Positions 34,447 through 44,370 of a DNA stretch of 64,000 nucleotides are shown here, one piece after another. A program made the translations under genes and the position numbers. This stretch comes from Candidatus Saccharimonadales bacterium (GTDB lineage Bacteria > Patescibacteriota > Saccharimonadia > Saccharimonadales > Saccharimonadaceae): contig JBDSSF010000001.1 of NCBI GenBank assembly GCA_039928925.1, positions 186,001 through 250,000 of the forward strand, in the 5' to 3' direction. The notes under the pieces are model-generated. The model was not told where the DNA came from. It was given only the letters and a program-made list of their open reading frames with translations, and ran no database searches. The first letter of the stretch is position 1. The number at the start of each line of letters is the position of its first letter.

Positions 34447-34880
34447 ACGATATAGCCAAAAGCATCTTAAGCACTAATACACTTATGACACTATCAACCG
34501 TAAGTGAAGATGGGTCACCACTTGGGACACCTGTTCATTTTGCTTATGACGACAAGAATATTTATTGGTTCTCGTTTGATGCTTCTTCACATTCTGTCAA
34601 TATTGCTCATGAACCTCGAATTTTTATTACTATCTTCAACTCAGGGCAAAACATCGGTAGCCTCGATGAGCGTGCTGCACTTTACATTGCAACTACTGCA
34701 CATAGTGTCGAAGGCGACGAAGAACGTTACGCACAGGATGTTTTCGCAGATCGAGTTCAAGATGACCGACCACTAGGTGAGGGTGCTCATTTTTACAGCG
34801 CACCTTTTGGTGAGCTCGATGAGGATAGGTCAAATGCACAGAGAATATACTACTGTTTTAATCAAGGATACGTCGCGTGA
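34443..34880 (+). CDS. Pyridoxamine-5'-phosphate-oxidase-like flavin-binding protein
   Basis: 145 residues, split-barrel FMN-binding fold: MTLSTVSEDGSPLGTPVHFA and NIYWFSFDASSHSVNIAHEP. The usual PNPOx C-terminal substrate residues are not evident, so it may bind another flavin or cofactor. Located inside pheST with ATGA and GTGA junctions, which forces co-translation with the synthetase. Such an insertion is not a normal pheST arrangement. Confidence 0.7.
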   Translation: MNDIAKSILSTNTLMTLSTVSEDGSPLGTPVHFAYDDKNIYWFSFDASSHSVNIAHEPRIFITIFNSGQNIGSLDERAALYIATTAHSVEGDEERYAQDVFADRVQDDRPLGEGAHFYSAPFGELDEDRSNAQRIYYCFNQGYVA

Positions 34881-37369
34881 TTATTTCGCTTAACTGGTTA
34901 AAGAAATTTACTTCTGTTGACATACCTGTCGATCAACTCGCAAATCTTATTGGTGCACGATTAGTTGAAATTGAAGAGACCGTTTCTTTAATTGGAAAAT
35001 ATGACGGTGCTCTTATTGTTAAGGTTGTTGAGTGTGCAAAACTTGAAGGCAGTGACCATTTGAATGTTACAAAAATTGACGATGGTGGTATTACTCAAAA
35101 TATAGAACGGGATGAAAATGGGTACATTCAAGTTGTATGTGGTGCTCCAAACGTGCGAGCAGACATCTTAGCTGTATGGTTGACACCTGGTAGCACTGTT
35201 CCGTCAACTGTTACTGATAAAGAACCATTTGTCCTTGGAGCTCGAAAGTTAAGAGGAGTTATAAGTAATGGGATGCTTGCAAGTGCGCATGAACTTGATT
35301 TATTCGAGGACCATAGTGGTATTCTCGAGGTAACTAGTGATAACCATCCAGGCACAAAGTTTGCGGATGCATTTGAACTTGATGATTGCTTACTTGATAT
35401 TGAGAACAAATCACTCACGCACCGTCCTGATACTTTTGGGATTATCGGTTTTGCGCGTGAAGTAGCTGCAATTCAAGAAAAACAGTTTACAACTCCAAGC
35501 TGGCTTGAAACATTGAATCCAGATTTTGGAGACAAAAGTGGTGATCTGCCAGCACCGATCGTTTCGATTGATTCGCCTGAGCTATCTGCTCGATATCAAG
35601 CAGTTGTGCTTAGCGGAGCAGATGCTTCACGTCAATCACCGCTGATGATTCAAACGTATCTTTCAAGGGTAGGCGTACGTCCTATTAATGCAGTAGTCGA
35701 CGTTACTAATTATTTAATGATGCTGACTGGTCAACCTCTTCATGCTTTTGATTACGATAAGGTCCTAGCTGTTGGTGGTGAAGATCCGACAATTCACGTT
35801 CGTGGTGGATATGAAGGTGAGACACTTGAGCTACTCGATGGACGCAGTGTTGAACTCGATTCAGGCGATATCGTTATTGCTAGTGGGAAAACTGCAATTG
35901 GACTTGCTGGTGCGCTGGGTGGTTCGAATACAGAAATTGATGAGAATACAAAAAATATTATTATCGAGAGTGCGACGTTCAATCTCTATAATCTTCGATC
36001 TACTCAGATGCGTCATGGTATCTTTAGCGAGGCTATCACAAGGTTTACAAAAGGGCAGCCAGCTGAGCTCACGGCACCAGTACTTGCAGAAGCGGTTCGA
36101 CTAATGGATGAATGGGCCGGTGCGAAGCGAGTAAGTGATATTGCTGATTGCTACGTAGTAAAGCACGAGCCCCTAATGCTAGGTGTTCATAGTCTTACGA
36201 TTAACAATGTACTTGGAAGTTATCTTACTGGCGACGATATTCGCAGTATATTAGGACACGTCGAATTTCACATTAAGAAGATAGATGATGAAATGAGTGA
36301 AGTCACCGCCCCATATTGGCGCTCCGACATACATATCATCGAAGACATTATTGAAGAAGTCGGTAGGTTACATGGGTTTGATTCTATAACACCAACTCTA
36401 CCGACCCGGGACTTCACAGCCGTACGGCCTGATACATTTGATCAACTTCGTTCTCGGATTCGCGATGTGCTTGTCCGTGCTGGTACAAATGAAGTTCTCA
36501 CGTATAGTTTCATCCACGGTGATGTATTAAAAAAAGCCAATCAAAATCCTCAAGATTCATATCGAATCACAAACAGCCTAAGTCCTGATCTCCAGTACTA
36601 TCGTCAAAGTTTAACACCGAGCCTGCTTGGCCTTATTCATCCAAATATTAAAAGTGGGTACGAGAGTTTTTCACTATTTGAAATGAATAAAACGCATACT
36701 AAAAAAGCAGATTTGGTAGAAGATAACGTTCCTGCTGAACAGCACCGCCTCGCACTCATTATAGCGAGTAAGGTAAGTGGTAACGGTGCTCCGTACTATA
36801 AGGCAAAGAAAATTGTAGAGTATCTTGGTGCCTCGCTCGGTTTAAAGCTTGCATACAAATCATTTCCAGATGAAACAGACCTAGCATTTACGAAGCCGTT
36901 CGAACTTCGTCGTAGTGCCCGAGTTGTCGATGTCGCTACAGGCCAATCAATTGGTATTGTTGGTGAATACAAACGATCTGTCATAAAAAACTTTAAATTA
37001 CCAGAATATACTGCTGGATTTGAACTTCTACCTGCGGCTATTTCGCTCGCTCTTCTAAATGTTGAACCTGCCTATAGTCCATTAAGCCGTTTTCCTGCCA
37101 GTGAGCGTGATGTATGCTTCAAAGTTGATACGAATACTTCGTACAGTAGTGTCATCGATGCAATCAATATAACTCCTGTTGAAGAAAGTATAGCTATTGC
37201 GGTTAGCCCGGTTGATATTTATCAGGCTGAAGATCTTCAATCTAAAAATATTACAGTTCGTTTTAGACTCACTCCTCGTGATAAAACACTGACAAGCGAT
37301 GACGTACATGAAGTGGTAAATAACCTGACTGATGCAGTTATAAGCGCCACAAACGCAATCGTTATCTAG
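34877..37369 (+). CDS. pheT: Phenylalanyl-tRNA synthetase beta subunit
   Basis: 830 residues. Domain order: OB-fold tRNA-binding domain (about 40-170, with VVCGAPNVRADILAVWL), B3/B4 editing region (about 240-400, TRFTKGQPAEL), B5 (about 435-500), catalytic-like core (SYRITNSLSPDLQYYRQSL) and C-terminal anticodon-binding FDX-ACB domain (SRFPASERDVCFKVD). GTG start overlaps the previous stop. Full length and intact. Confidence 0.93.
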   Translation: MIISLNWLKKFTSVDIPVDQLANLIGARLVEIEETVSLIGKYDGALIVKVVECAKLEGSDHLNVTKIDDGGITQNIERDENGYIQVVCGAPNVRADILAVWLTPGSTVPSTVTDKEPFVLGARKLRGVISNGMLASAHELDLFEDHSGILEVTSDNHPGTKFADAFELDDCLLDIENKSLTHRPDTFGIIGFAREVAAIQEKQFTTPSWLETLNPDFGDKSGDLPAPIVSIDSPELSARYQAVVLSGADASRQSPLMIQTYLSRVGVRPINAVVDVTNYLMMLTGQPLHAFDYDKVLAVGGEDPTIHVRGGYEGETLELLDGRSVELDSGDIVIASGKTAIGLAGALGGSNTEIDENTKNIIIESATFNLYNLRSTQMRHGIFSEAITRFTKGQPAELTAPVLAEAVRLMDEWAGAKRVSDIADCYVVKHEPLMLGVHSLTINNVLGSYLTGDDIRSILGHVEFHIKKIDDEMSEVTAPYWRSDIHIIEDIIEEVGRLHGFDSITPTLPTRDFTAVRPDTFDQLRSRIRDVLVRAGTNEVLTYSFIHGDVLKKANQNPQDSYRITNSLSPDLQYYRQSLTPSLLGLIHPNIKSGYESFSLFEMNKTHTKKADLVEDNVPAEQHRLALIIASKVSGNGAPYYKAKKIVEYLGASLGLKLAYKSFPDETDLAFTKPFELRRSARVVDVATGQSIGIVGEYKRSVIKNFKLPEYTAGFELLPAAISLALLNVEPAYSPLSRFPASERDVCFKVDTNTSYSSVIDAINITPVEESIAIAVSPVDIYQAEDLQSKNITVRFRLTPRDKTLTSDDVHEVVNNLTDAVISATNAIVI

Positions 37370-37410
37370 AGTACCATTTATGCTTATACCAGTGTATGAT
37401 GGAGGGAGAT

Positions 37411-38346
37411 ATGCCTAAGCTTAAACGTCGTGCGGTGAAGAGATTTGCGAAAGTTCTCGCTCTTCTTGTAGTAATTGGTGCACTATTTTTTGGTGTCCGC
37501 ATGCTCCTAAATGGCTTAAATATTGATGTATTAAATCCACAAGGTGAAGTTGCAATGAAAGAACGTAACTTAATTATGTTCACACTACTTTTAAGTCTTG
37601 TGGTTGTCGTCCCAGTCTTTACGATGCTTATTGTTTTCTCCCTGCGCTACAATGCTAACAATATAAAAAAAGCTAGATACACTCCTGATTGGGATGGAAG
37701 TAGAACACTTGAAACAATTTGGTGGGGCATACCATGTATTATCATCCTAGTGTTAAGCGTTGTAACCTGGCAATCAAGCCATGATCTTGATCCGTTTAAA
37801 AAACTTGATTCTCCAGTAAAAGCGATCGATGTGCAGGTTGTTTCACTTCAGTGGAAGTGGTTATTCATTTATCCAGATCAGCATATTGCTAGTGTGAATC
37901 TTTTACAAATCCCTGAAAATACACCAGTTAATTTTACTCTGACATCTGATGCACCAATGAATTCATTCTGGATTCCTAGTCTTGGGGGTCAGGTTTATGC
38001 CATGAGCGGCATGTCGACAAAACTGAGCCTAATCGCAAATAGTAAGGGTGACTTCAGAGGCTCTTCGTCAAATATTAGCGGTACAGGATTTGCGGACATG
38101 AATTTTATTGCACGTTCAAGTTCAAGATCTGACTTTGACGATTGGGTTAAAAATAGTAAAAAGTCTTCTATGACTCTTGATGATGTAAGCTATGGTGACC
38201 TGGTTAAGCCTGGAACACTTGATAATCCACGCACATATTTACTCGCTGATAATAGCCTCTATGATAAGATAGTGATGAAATATATGGCACCAGTCATTGA
38301 CGATAGTCATGATAGTATGTCGCGCATGCAAATGGAGGGAATGTAA
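37411..38346 (+). CDS. cyoA: Cytochrome bo-type quinol oxidase subunit II
   Basis: 311 residues from ATG 37411 (GGAGG just upstream). Two N-terminal helices, ETIWWGIPCIIILVLSVVTW as the second, then a cupredoxin domain (VSLQWKWLFIYPDQHIA, APMNSFWIPSLGGQVYAM). The CuA ligand set (CxxxC) is absent, so it takes electrons from quinol, not cytochrome c. No lipobox Cys is seen. First gene of cyoABCDE. Confidence 0.9.
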   Translation: MPKLKRRAVKRFAKVLALLVVIGALFFGVRMLLNGLNIDVLNPQGEVAMKERNLIMFTLLLSLVVVVPVFTMLIVFSLRYNANNIKKARYTPDWDGSRTLETIWWGIPCIIILVLSVVTWQSSHDLDPFKKLDSPVKAIDVQVVSLQWKWLFIYPDQHIASVNLLQIPENTPVNFTLTSDAPMNSFWIPSLGGQVYAMSGMSTKLSLIANSKGDFRGSSSNISGTGFADMNFIARSSSRSDFDDWVKNSKKSSMTLDDVSYGDLVKPGTLDNPRTYLLADNSLYDKIVMKYMAPVIDDSHDSMSRMQMEGM

Positions 38347-40337
38347 TGAGTTTTATTGACGATGTGTTTGGCAGACTCAGTTTCGATTCCTTTCCAAAAG
38401 AACTCGTAACACAAGTTGGAGCGGTAAGCATTGTTGTTATGGGAATTCTTGCCGTATCAGCTATGTTCTACTTTAAAAAATGGACATGGCTCTGGAATAA
38501 TTGGCTAACAACACTTGATGCAAAGAAAATTGGTGTTATGTACATCATCGTTGCCGTTATCATGGGGCTTCGAGGAGTTGCAGATGCAATGATGATCCGT
38601 GCTCAGCAAGTAATAGGAAGTGGCGGAACTGAGCACCTTGTAAGTTCTGATACATTCCAACAAGTCTTCTCAGCGCACGGTACGATTATGATTTTCTTCG
38701 TTGCAATGGGCCTCATGTTTGGACTCATCAATCTTGTACTACCGTTACTTATAGGTGCTCGTGATGTTGCGTTTCCATTTCTAAACTCGGTTAGCTTTTG
38801 GCTATTTACAGCTGGGATGATCCTCATAAACACATCTCTTCTTGTCGGCGGTTTTTCACCTGGTGGTTGGCTTGGATATCCACCTCTTACAGAACTTGCT
38901 TATAATCCAGGAGCAGGAGTTGATTTTTGGATCTGGTCACTCCAAATAGCAGGTGTTGGAAGTTTACTATCAGGCATAAACTTTCTCGTAACGATTCTTC
39001 GTAAACGAGCTAAAGGCATGACACTTATGAAAATGCCAATTTTTGCGTGGAGCGTCCTTGTCACGACAATTTTAATTATATTTGCTTTCCCGATCCTTAC
39101 GGCTACACTCGGTATGTTAGGGCTAGACCGTCTGATGGGCATGCACTTCTTTACGTCTGATTTTGGCGGTAATCCGATGATGTATATCAACCTCATCTGG
39201 GCATGGGGACATCCAGAGGTCTACATTCTTATTTTGCCAGCATTTGGCATATTCTCAGAAATAGTCGCAACATATTCTCAAAAGCGTTTATTCGGTTACA
39301 AGACAATGGTAGTTGCACTCTTTGCTATTACATTTCTTTCATTTGTTGTTTGGTTGCACCACTTTTTCACGATGGGCGCGGGTGCAAACGTAAATGCATT
39401 CTTTGGTATAACTACAATGATTATTGCAATTCCTACAGGCGTTAAAATATTCAACTGGCTATTTACGATGTATCGCGGCCGTATTCATTTTAAATCACCA
39501 ATGTTTTGGTTCTTTAGCTTTGTTATGACTTTTACACTCGGTGGTGTGACCGGTGTGCTCATGGCGGTACCAGCAATCGACTTCCAGGTGCACAACAGTT
39601 TGTTCCTGGTCGCCCATTTCCACAACGTAATTATTGGTGGAGTTGTGTTCGGCTACTTTGCGGGACTTTCGTACTGGTTCCCGAAGATATTTGGCTTTAC
39701 TCTTAACGAACGCCTTGGAAAATACGCATCATATTGCTGGACAGTTGGATTTTTAGCAGCTTTCTTGCCGCTTTATATTCTAGGGCTTATGGGCGCAACG
39801 AGACGACTTGATCACTACGAAGCATCAACTGGTTGGCAAGGTCTATTCATTGTCGCAGGAGTAGGTGTTGTGATCATTTGCTTTGGTATATTCTTGCAAC
39901 TGCTTCAAATAGGCGTGAGCGTGTGGCAACGTAAAAAGAATCTTGATACAACAGGCGACCCATGGAATGGCCGAACTCTTGAGTGGTCAGTACCTTCGCC
40001 TGCTCCTTTTTATAATTTTGCAATTAGCCCTGTAGTCACATCCCGAGATGAATTCTGGGAACAAAAACAAGCTATAAAAAATGGATCAAAACCAGCAAAA
40101 CGCGTATACGAAGCTATCGAATTACCAAAGAGTAGTGGTATTGGAGTAATTATTGCTGGGTTTGCTTATATTCTAGGTTTTGGACTTATCTGGCATATGT
40201 GGTGGCTTGCCATTGCTGGTTTACTGGGCATTATTATTACAATAATTATTCGCACAAGTAATGACGATACCGAGTATACAATTTCAGCTGCAGAGATTGA
40301 GCGACTTGACCGAGCAGCTCATGGAGGTACTATCTAA
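38346..40337 (+). CDS. cyoB: Cytochrome bo-type quinol oxidase subunit I
   Basis: 663 residues, about 15 helices. Heme-copper oxidase landmarks: HGTIMIFF (heme ligand), WGHPEVYILILPAFG (CuB His and cross-linked Tyr), WLHHFFTMG (two CuB His), and HFHNVIIGG (heme ligands). Conserved proton-channel positions appear present but were not checked residue by residue. Start overlaps cyoA by 1 nt. It reduces oxygen to water and pumps protons. Confidence 0.95.
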   Translation: MSFIDDVFGRLSFDSFPKELVTQVGAVSIVVMGILAVSAMFYFKKWTWLWNNWLTTLDAKKIGVMYIIVAVIMGLRGVADAMMIRAQQVIGSGGTEHLVSSDTFQQVFSAHGTIMIFFVAMGLMFGLINLVLPLLIGARDVAFPFLNSVSFWLFTAGMILINTSLLVGGFSPGGWLGYPPLTELAYNPGAGVDFWIWSLQIAGVGSLLSGINFLVTILRKRAKGMTLMKMPIFAWSVLVTTILIIFAFPILTATLGMLGLDRLMGMHFFTSDFGGNPMMYINLIWAWGHPEVYILILPAFGIFSEIVATYSQKRLFGYKTMVVALFAITFLSFVVWLHHFFTMGAGANVNAFFGITTMIIAIPTGVKIFNWLFTMYRGRIHFKSPMFWFFSFVMTFTLGGVTGVLMAVPAIDFQVHNSLFLVAHFHNVIIGGVVFGYFAGLSYWFPKIFGFTLNERLGKYASYCWTVGFLAAFLPLYILGLMGATRRLDHYEASTGWQGLFIVAGVGVVIICFGIFLQLLQIGVSVWQRKKNLDTTGDPWNGRTLEWSVPSPAPFYNFAISPVVTSRDEFWEQKQAIKNGSKPAKRVYEAIELPKSSGIGVIIAGFAYILGFGLIWHMWWLAIAGLLGIIITIIIRTSNDDTEYTISAAEIERLDRAAHGGTI

Positions 40338-40942
40338 TGAATGTAAAACATAGTGAAGATGTAAAGATGGACATGGTCGATAAAGCCAGGCAGGGTACCT
40401 CAGCACTCGGCTTCTGGATTTACCTTATGACTGACTGTCTACTATTTGGCGCTCTCTTCGCCACTTATGCTGTCCTCCGCGACAGTACATTCGGTGGTCC
40501 ATCCGGTAAAGAACTGTTTGACATGCCATTTGTGCTTGTTGAAACACTCATACTACTTACGAGTAGTTTTATATGTGGCTTACTGATGCTTGCTGCAAAA
40601 GCAAACCGTAAAAAACTTGTTATCACTGGCCTCGTCATGACATTCTTACTTGGTGCAGCTTTTCTAACGCTTGAGTTGACTGAGTTTACAAAACTTGCGA
40701 CAGAAGGTCATAGTTGGCAAGCGAGTGCGTTTCTTTCAGCGTTTTTCACGCTGGTTGGAACCCATGGACTGCACATAACAGCTGGATTACTTTGGATCGG
40801 TGTGATGATATGGCAAATATCTCGGATTGGGCTTACGGAGGGCGTAGTACGCCGATTGACACTCTTTAGCTTATTCTGGCATTTTCTTGATGTAATTTGG
40901 ATATTCATATTCACATTTGTCTATTTATTGGGGGTTATATAA
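40337..40942 (+). CDS. cyoC: Cytochrome bo-type quinol oxidase subunit III
   Basis: 201 residues, five helices: LGFWIYLMTDCLLFGALFA at the N-terminus, SWQASAFLSAFFTLVGTHGLH and the C-terminal FWHFLDVIWIFIFTFVYL typical of subunit III. Supports assembly and proton uptake. Overlaps cyoB by 1 nt. Confidence 0.92.
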   Translation: MNVKHSEDVKMDMVDKARQGTSALGFWIYLMTDCLLFGALFATYAVLRDSTFGGPSGKELFDMPFVLVETLILLTSSFICGLLMLAAKANRKKLVITGLVMTFLLGAAFLTLELTEFTKLATEGHSWQASAFLSAFFTLVGTHGLHITAGLLWIGVMIWQISRIGLTEGVVRRLTLFSLFWHFLDVIWIFIFTFVYLLGVI

Positions 40943-40943
40943 T

Positions 40944-41327
40944 ATGAATCACGATACTAAGCTAGTTCGATCACCTCAATTTGTTGCATTTTGGAGTCTT
41001 ACGGCTGGATTCGTTCTGTCTGTCAGTTTGACGCTTTGTGCTTACTTTGTTGCAGTTGGTAATATTAAAGATAGCGTTACGGCAACAGTAGTGCTTGTTA
41101 TCCTAGCATTAGTTCAGCTCATGGTTCAGCTGGTATTTTTCTTGCACTTTGGTCACGAGAAAAGGCCACGTTGGAACATGCTCGCGTTTTGTTTCATGGG
41201 CATTATGTTGTTTGTCGTTGTGGCCGGTTCGATATGGATTATGTATAACTTAAATTACAATATGATGACAATGACACCTGATCAAAAAAATACCTACATG
41301 CAAACACAGAGCAATAAAGGGTTTTAA
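40944..41327 (+). CDS. cyoD: Cytochrome bo-type quinol oxidase subunit IV
   Basis: 127 residues from ATG 40944, one nt after cyoC. Three helices (FWSLTAGFVLSVSLTLCAYF, LVILALVQLMVQLVFFLHFG, FMGIMLFVVVAGSIWIMYNL) with the LVQLxFFLH pattern of CyoD. A Met-rich tail (NYNMMTMTPDQ) is unusual but not interpretable. Confidence 0.88.
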   Translation: MNHDTKLVRSPQFVAFWSLTAGFVLSVSLTLCAYFVAVGNIKDSVTATVVLVILALVQLMVQLVFFLHFGHEKRPRWNMLAFCFMGIMLFVVVAGSIWIMYNLNYNMMTMTPDQKNTYMQTQSNKGF

Positions 41328-41332
41328 TTTAT

Positions 41333-42202
41333 ATGGCAAGTTTTAAGGACTATTATTCTCTGACCAAACCTGGTGTTTTGTATGGAAACGCACTGACTGC
41401 TGCTGCTGGATTTTTATTAGCAAGTAGGGGTCACATTGATGTATGGCTATTCATTGCGCTGTGTGTCGGAACGACACTTATTATTGCATCGGCCTGTGCA
41501 CTTAATAACTTTCTTGATCAAGATATTGATAGCAAGATGGCCCGTACGAAAAAAAGGGTCATCGTTGCAGGTATTGTTCCTGGATCACACGCAGTCGTAC
41601 TATCAATCGTGCTCGGTATTGTTGGACTTGCTATACTCCTTCTTTATACGAATCTTCTCGTTGTATATATCGGTATTATTGGCTTTATCGTGTATGTTTT
41701 ATTCTATGGCATGCTATCAAAACGTCTTTCGTATCACGGAACACTTGTTGGGAGTATTTCTGGAGCAACGCCAATTCTTGCTGGATACTGTGCCGTTGGT
41801 GGAGTCATTGATCCAGGAGCCATAATCGTTTTTGCAATTTTATTCTTGTGGCAGATGCCAGAATTTTATTCCATTTCTGTGTATCGACGTAAGGAGTATG
41901 AAGCCGCTGGGGTTCCAGTCATCTCAGTTATAAAAGGCGCTAAGAAAACACGAACACAAATTTATTTTTACACGGCGGCGTTTGTTATAGCAACGGCAAT
42001 GTTAACCGCATTTGGCTATACGGGATATATCTATTTAGTAATTATGATGATTCTTGGTGGGTACTGGCTATACCTAGGCGCAAAAGGGCTTCGTGTTGAA
42101 GAAAAAGATAGCGATGATTGGGCACGAAAAATGTTTAGATTTTCACTTATAATTCTACTCGTATTTTGTGCATTAATAAGTGCTAGTAGTCTATTACCGT
42201 AA
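41333..42202 (+). CDS. cyoE: Protoheme IX farnesyltransferase (heme O synthase)
   Basis: 289 residues, UbiA-type membrane prenyltransferase. First Asp motif NNFLDQDIDSKMARTKKR, which is the heme O synthase form; second region YRRKEYEAAGVPV. It adds a farnesyl group to heme B for the bo-type oxidase. A different UbiA member from the lycopene elongase at 12459. No heme synthesis genes are in the window. Confidence 0.92.
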   Translation: MASFKDYYSLTKPGVLYGNALTAAAGFLLASRGHIDVWLFIALCVGTTLIIASACALNNFLDQDIDSKMARTKKRVIVAGIVPGSHAVVLSIVLGIVGLAILLLYTNLLVVYIGIIGFIVYVLFYGMLSKRLSYHGTLVGSISGATPILAGYCAVGGVIDPGAIIVFAILFLWQMPEFYSISVYRRKEYEAAGVPVISVIKGAKKTRTQIYFYTAAFVIATAMLTAFGYTGYIYLVIMMILGGYWLYLGAKGLRVEEKDSDDWARKMFRFSLIILLVFCALISASSLLP

Positions 42203-42218
42203 GTGTTATACTGATCCT

Positions 42219-42491
42219 ATGATTGTTTTTCTCCATGTTTTAATTGCACTTTCAAGTATCATTTTGACAACTTATGCGTTCTTTCGACCATCACGTAAAC
42301 TGCTTAATGCAAGTTATGCGTTTATTGGACTAACGTTAGCAAGTGGTATCTATATGGTAGTGCAATCACCATCTCATATGCTTGAGGCATGTAGTATCGG
42401 TGTATTTTATCTAGTCGTTGTAGCAAGTGGCACAGTTGCTGTGAGAGCGAAACTAAGTAAGCTTGATCACAGTAATGTGACTTCTAACTAA
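42219..42491 (+). CDS. Small membrane protein, unknown
   Basis: 90 residues from ATG 42219; TATACT at 42207-42212 is 6 nt upstream. Three short hydrophobic helices (IVFLHVLIALSSIILTTYAF first). No family recognised. It lies between cyoE and ndh, and may be part of the respiratory locus. Confidence 0.55.
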   Translation: MIVFLHVLIALSSIILTTYAFFRPSRKLLNASYAFIGLTLASGIYMVVQSPSHMLEACSIGVFYLVVVASGTVAVRAKLSKLDHSNVTSN

Positions 42492-42529
42492 GTGGTCCGT
42501 GTAATAAACGAAATTAAAAAGGATTTATA

Positions 42530-43723
42530 ATGAATATTACTGTTGTTGGTGGCGGCTTTGGTGGTGTGAAGGCAACACTCGAACTTGCAAAAAATCGTAA
42601 AAATCATGTGACACTTATCAGTGATAAAGCAGATTTCCAATATTACCCAGCACTCTACGGAACAGCTACTGGCCAAAGCCATCTTCAATCATGGGTTCCA
42701 CTTGGAAAAATATTTGCAAATCGACCAAATATCGATGTTATTATTGATGAAATGGTTAAGATTGATCCAAGCACAAAAATGCTTATTGGTAACTCTGGAA
42801 GAACATATAAATACAATCTACTGATCCTTGCTCTTGGTGGAATTACAAGCTACTTTGGTATAAAGGGAATTGAAACATATTCATACGGTATAAAGTCTGC
42901 AGAAGAAATCCGCGAACTAAAACAGCATCTTTACAAGTCCATGTTCGAAGAGCATAAGATGGAAAAGGACTACGTTATTATTGGCGCTGGTGCAACAGGC
43001 GTTGAACTTGCATCGGCTATGAATGAGTATATAGAGCGCCTTCGAGTTGACTATAGACTTCCTAAAAAGAGGGTTCGCATTAATCTTATCGAAGCATCTC
43101 CACGAGTACTTCCTCGTATGTCTGAAGCATCGAGTAAGAAGGTGGCAAAGCGTCTTCAGCAACTTGGTGTTCATGTGATGACAAATCAAAAAGTTGAAGA
43201 GCAGACTGCAGACTCGCTTATCGTAAACGGAAAGACTATTAAGAGCCATACGGTAATTTGGACAGCGGGTGTTGCTAACTCACCTTTCTATCAGGCTAAT
43301 GCAGAGCATTTTGTTTTTGCAAAAAATGGTAAGGTTGTCGTTGACGAACACATGAGGGCATTTAAGGATGTCCATGTAATAGGTGATAACGCATTTACTG
43401 CCTATAGCGGACTTGCTCAAACTGCCCTTCATGATGCTATTTTTGTCGCACGGAATCTTGAAAGAAAACAGATTGGTAAAAAGCGTAAACTATACAAAGC
43501 AAAACTACCTCCAGTTGTCGTTCCTGTGGGTGATATGTGGGCAGTCTTCGAATGGAGAAAGATTCGTCTTAGCGGATGGATGGCTTCACTAATTCGTAAT
43601 GCAGCTGACATGGTTGGCTATTCAGATATATTGCCATTTGGCCAAGCACTTGGTGCATGGCGCGCGCATAAAGTACTTGAGGATGATTATTTTCCTGCAA
43701 GCGAAAAACCTGACGCCAAATAG
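42530..43723 (+). CDS. ndh: Type II NADH dehydrogenase (NDH-2)
   Basis: 397 residues. Two dinucleotide folds: VVGGGFGGVKATLEL (FAD) at the N-terminus and VIIGAGATGVELASAM (NADH) near 150; VHVIGDNAFTAYSG contributes to the FAD site; the C-terminal region carries the amphipathic membrane-binding part. It passes electrons from NADH to quinone without pumping. Next to cyoABCDE it would supply quinol to the oxidase. AAGGA precedes the ATG. Confidence 0.85.
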   Translation: MNITVVGGGFGGVKATLELAKNRKNHVTLISDKADFQYYPALYGTATGQSHLQSWVPLGKIFANRPNIDVIIDEMVKIDPSTKMLIGNSGRTYKYNLLILALGGITSYFGIKGIETYSYGIKSAEEIRELKQHLYKSMFEEHKMEKDYVIIGAGATGVELASAMNEYIERLRVDYRLPKKRVRINLIEASPRVLPRMSEASSKKVAKRLQQLGVHVMTNQKVEEQTADSLIVNGKTIKSHTVIWTAGVANSPFYQANAEHFVFAKNGKVVVDEHMRAFKDVHVIGDNAFTAYSGLAQTALHDAIFVARNLERKQIGKKRKLYKAKLPPVVVPVGDMWAVFEWRKIRLSGWMASLIRNAADMVGYSDILPFGQALGAWRAHKVLEDDYFPASEKPDAK

Positions 43724-43771
43724 TAAAAATTTGCTATACTTAAGAGAGTTAAATTTCAGGGGGATATAGAT

Positions 43772-44338
43772 ATGGCCACACCAAAAGGTCAAAGAATTGG
43801 AATATGGATTATTGCCATCGCATTATGCGTCGGTACGTTAGGTGGCTTTGCAGTCATGATACTTGGAACAGGTAATGCAAAAATAGATCAAGCAGCGCAG
43901 CAGAAGGCAGTTGCAGATCAAACTGCGCAGCAAGAGGCAGCATCAATTGCACACGCGGCATCTAGTAAGCCGCTTGACGGTTATAGTGCGGCAGCATTTG
44001 ATAAAGCAAGTGTCACGGCGCTTGGCGTTGAAGTAGTCAAAGAAGGTGATGGGGCAGCGGTTGCGGCTGATTCGACAATCGTCGCTGACTACTTTGGCTG
44101 GACAAGTGACGGTAAGATTTTTGATAGTACGAACCAGGACGGCACAAATACTTCTGCCACGTTTAGCCTCGCACAGGTTATTCAAGGATGGACCAAAGGA
44201 CTTAATGGAGTCAGGGTTGGTTCAACAGTGAAACTAACTATCCCAGCTGATCTTGCATATGGCACAGCTGGAAGTCCTCCAACAATCGGCGCGAGTGAGC
44301 CACTTCAGTTCATCGTTACTGTGAAATCTATTAAATAG
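43772..44338 (+). CDS. FKBP-type peptidyl-prolyl isomerase, membrane-anchored
   Basis: 188 residues. One N-terminal helix (IWIIAIALCVGTLGGFAVMI), an Ala/Gln-rich linker, and an FKBP domain: VADYFGWTSDGKIFDST, VIQGWTKGLNGVRVGS and LTIPADLAYGTAG. The main active-site aromatic residues are in place. Acts outside the membrane on protein folding. GGGGG ribosome site. Confidence 0.88.
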   Translation: MATPKGQRIGIWIIAIALCVGTLGGFAVMILGTGNAKIDQAAQQKAVADQTAQQEAASIAHAASSKPLDGYSAAAFDKASVTALGVEVVKEGDGAAVAADSTIVADYFGWTSDGKIFDSTNQDGTNTSATFSLAQVIQGWTKGLNGVRVGSTVKLTIPADLAYGTAGSPPTIGASEPLQFIVTVKSIK

Positions 44339-44370
44339 TGCTATACTAAGTATAGTAATAAGGAGACACT

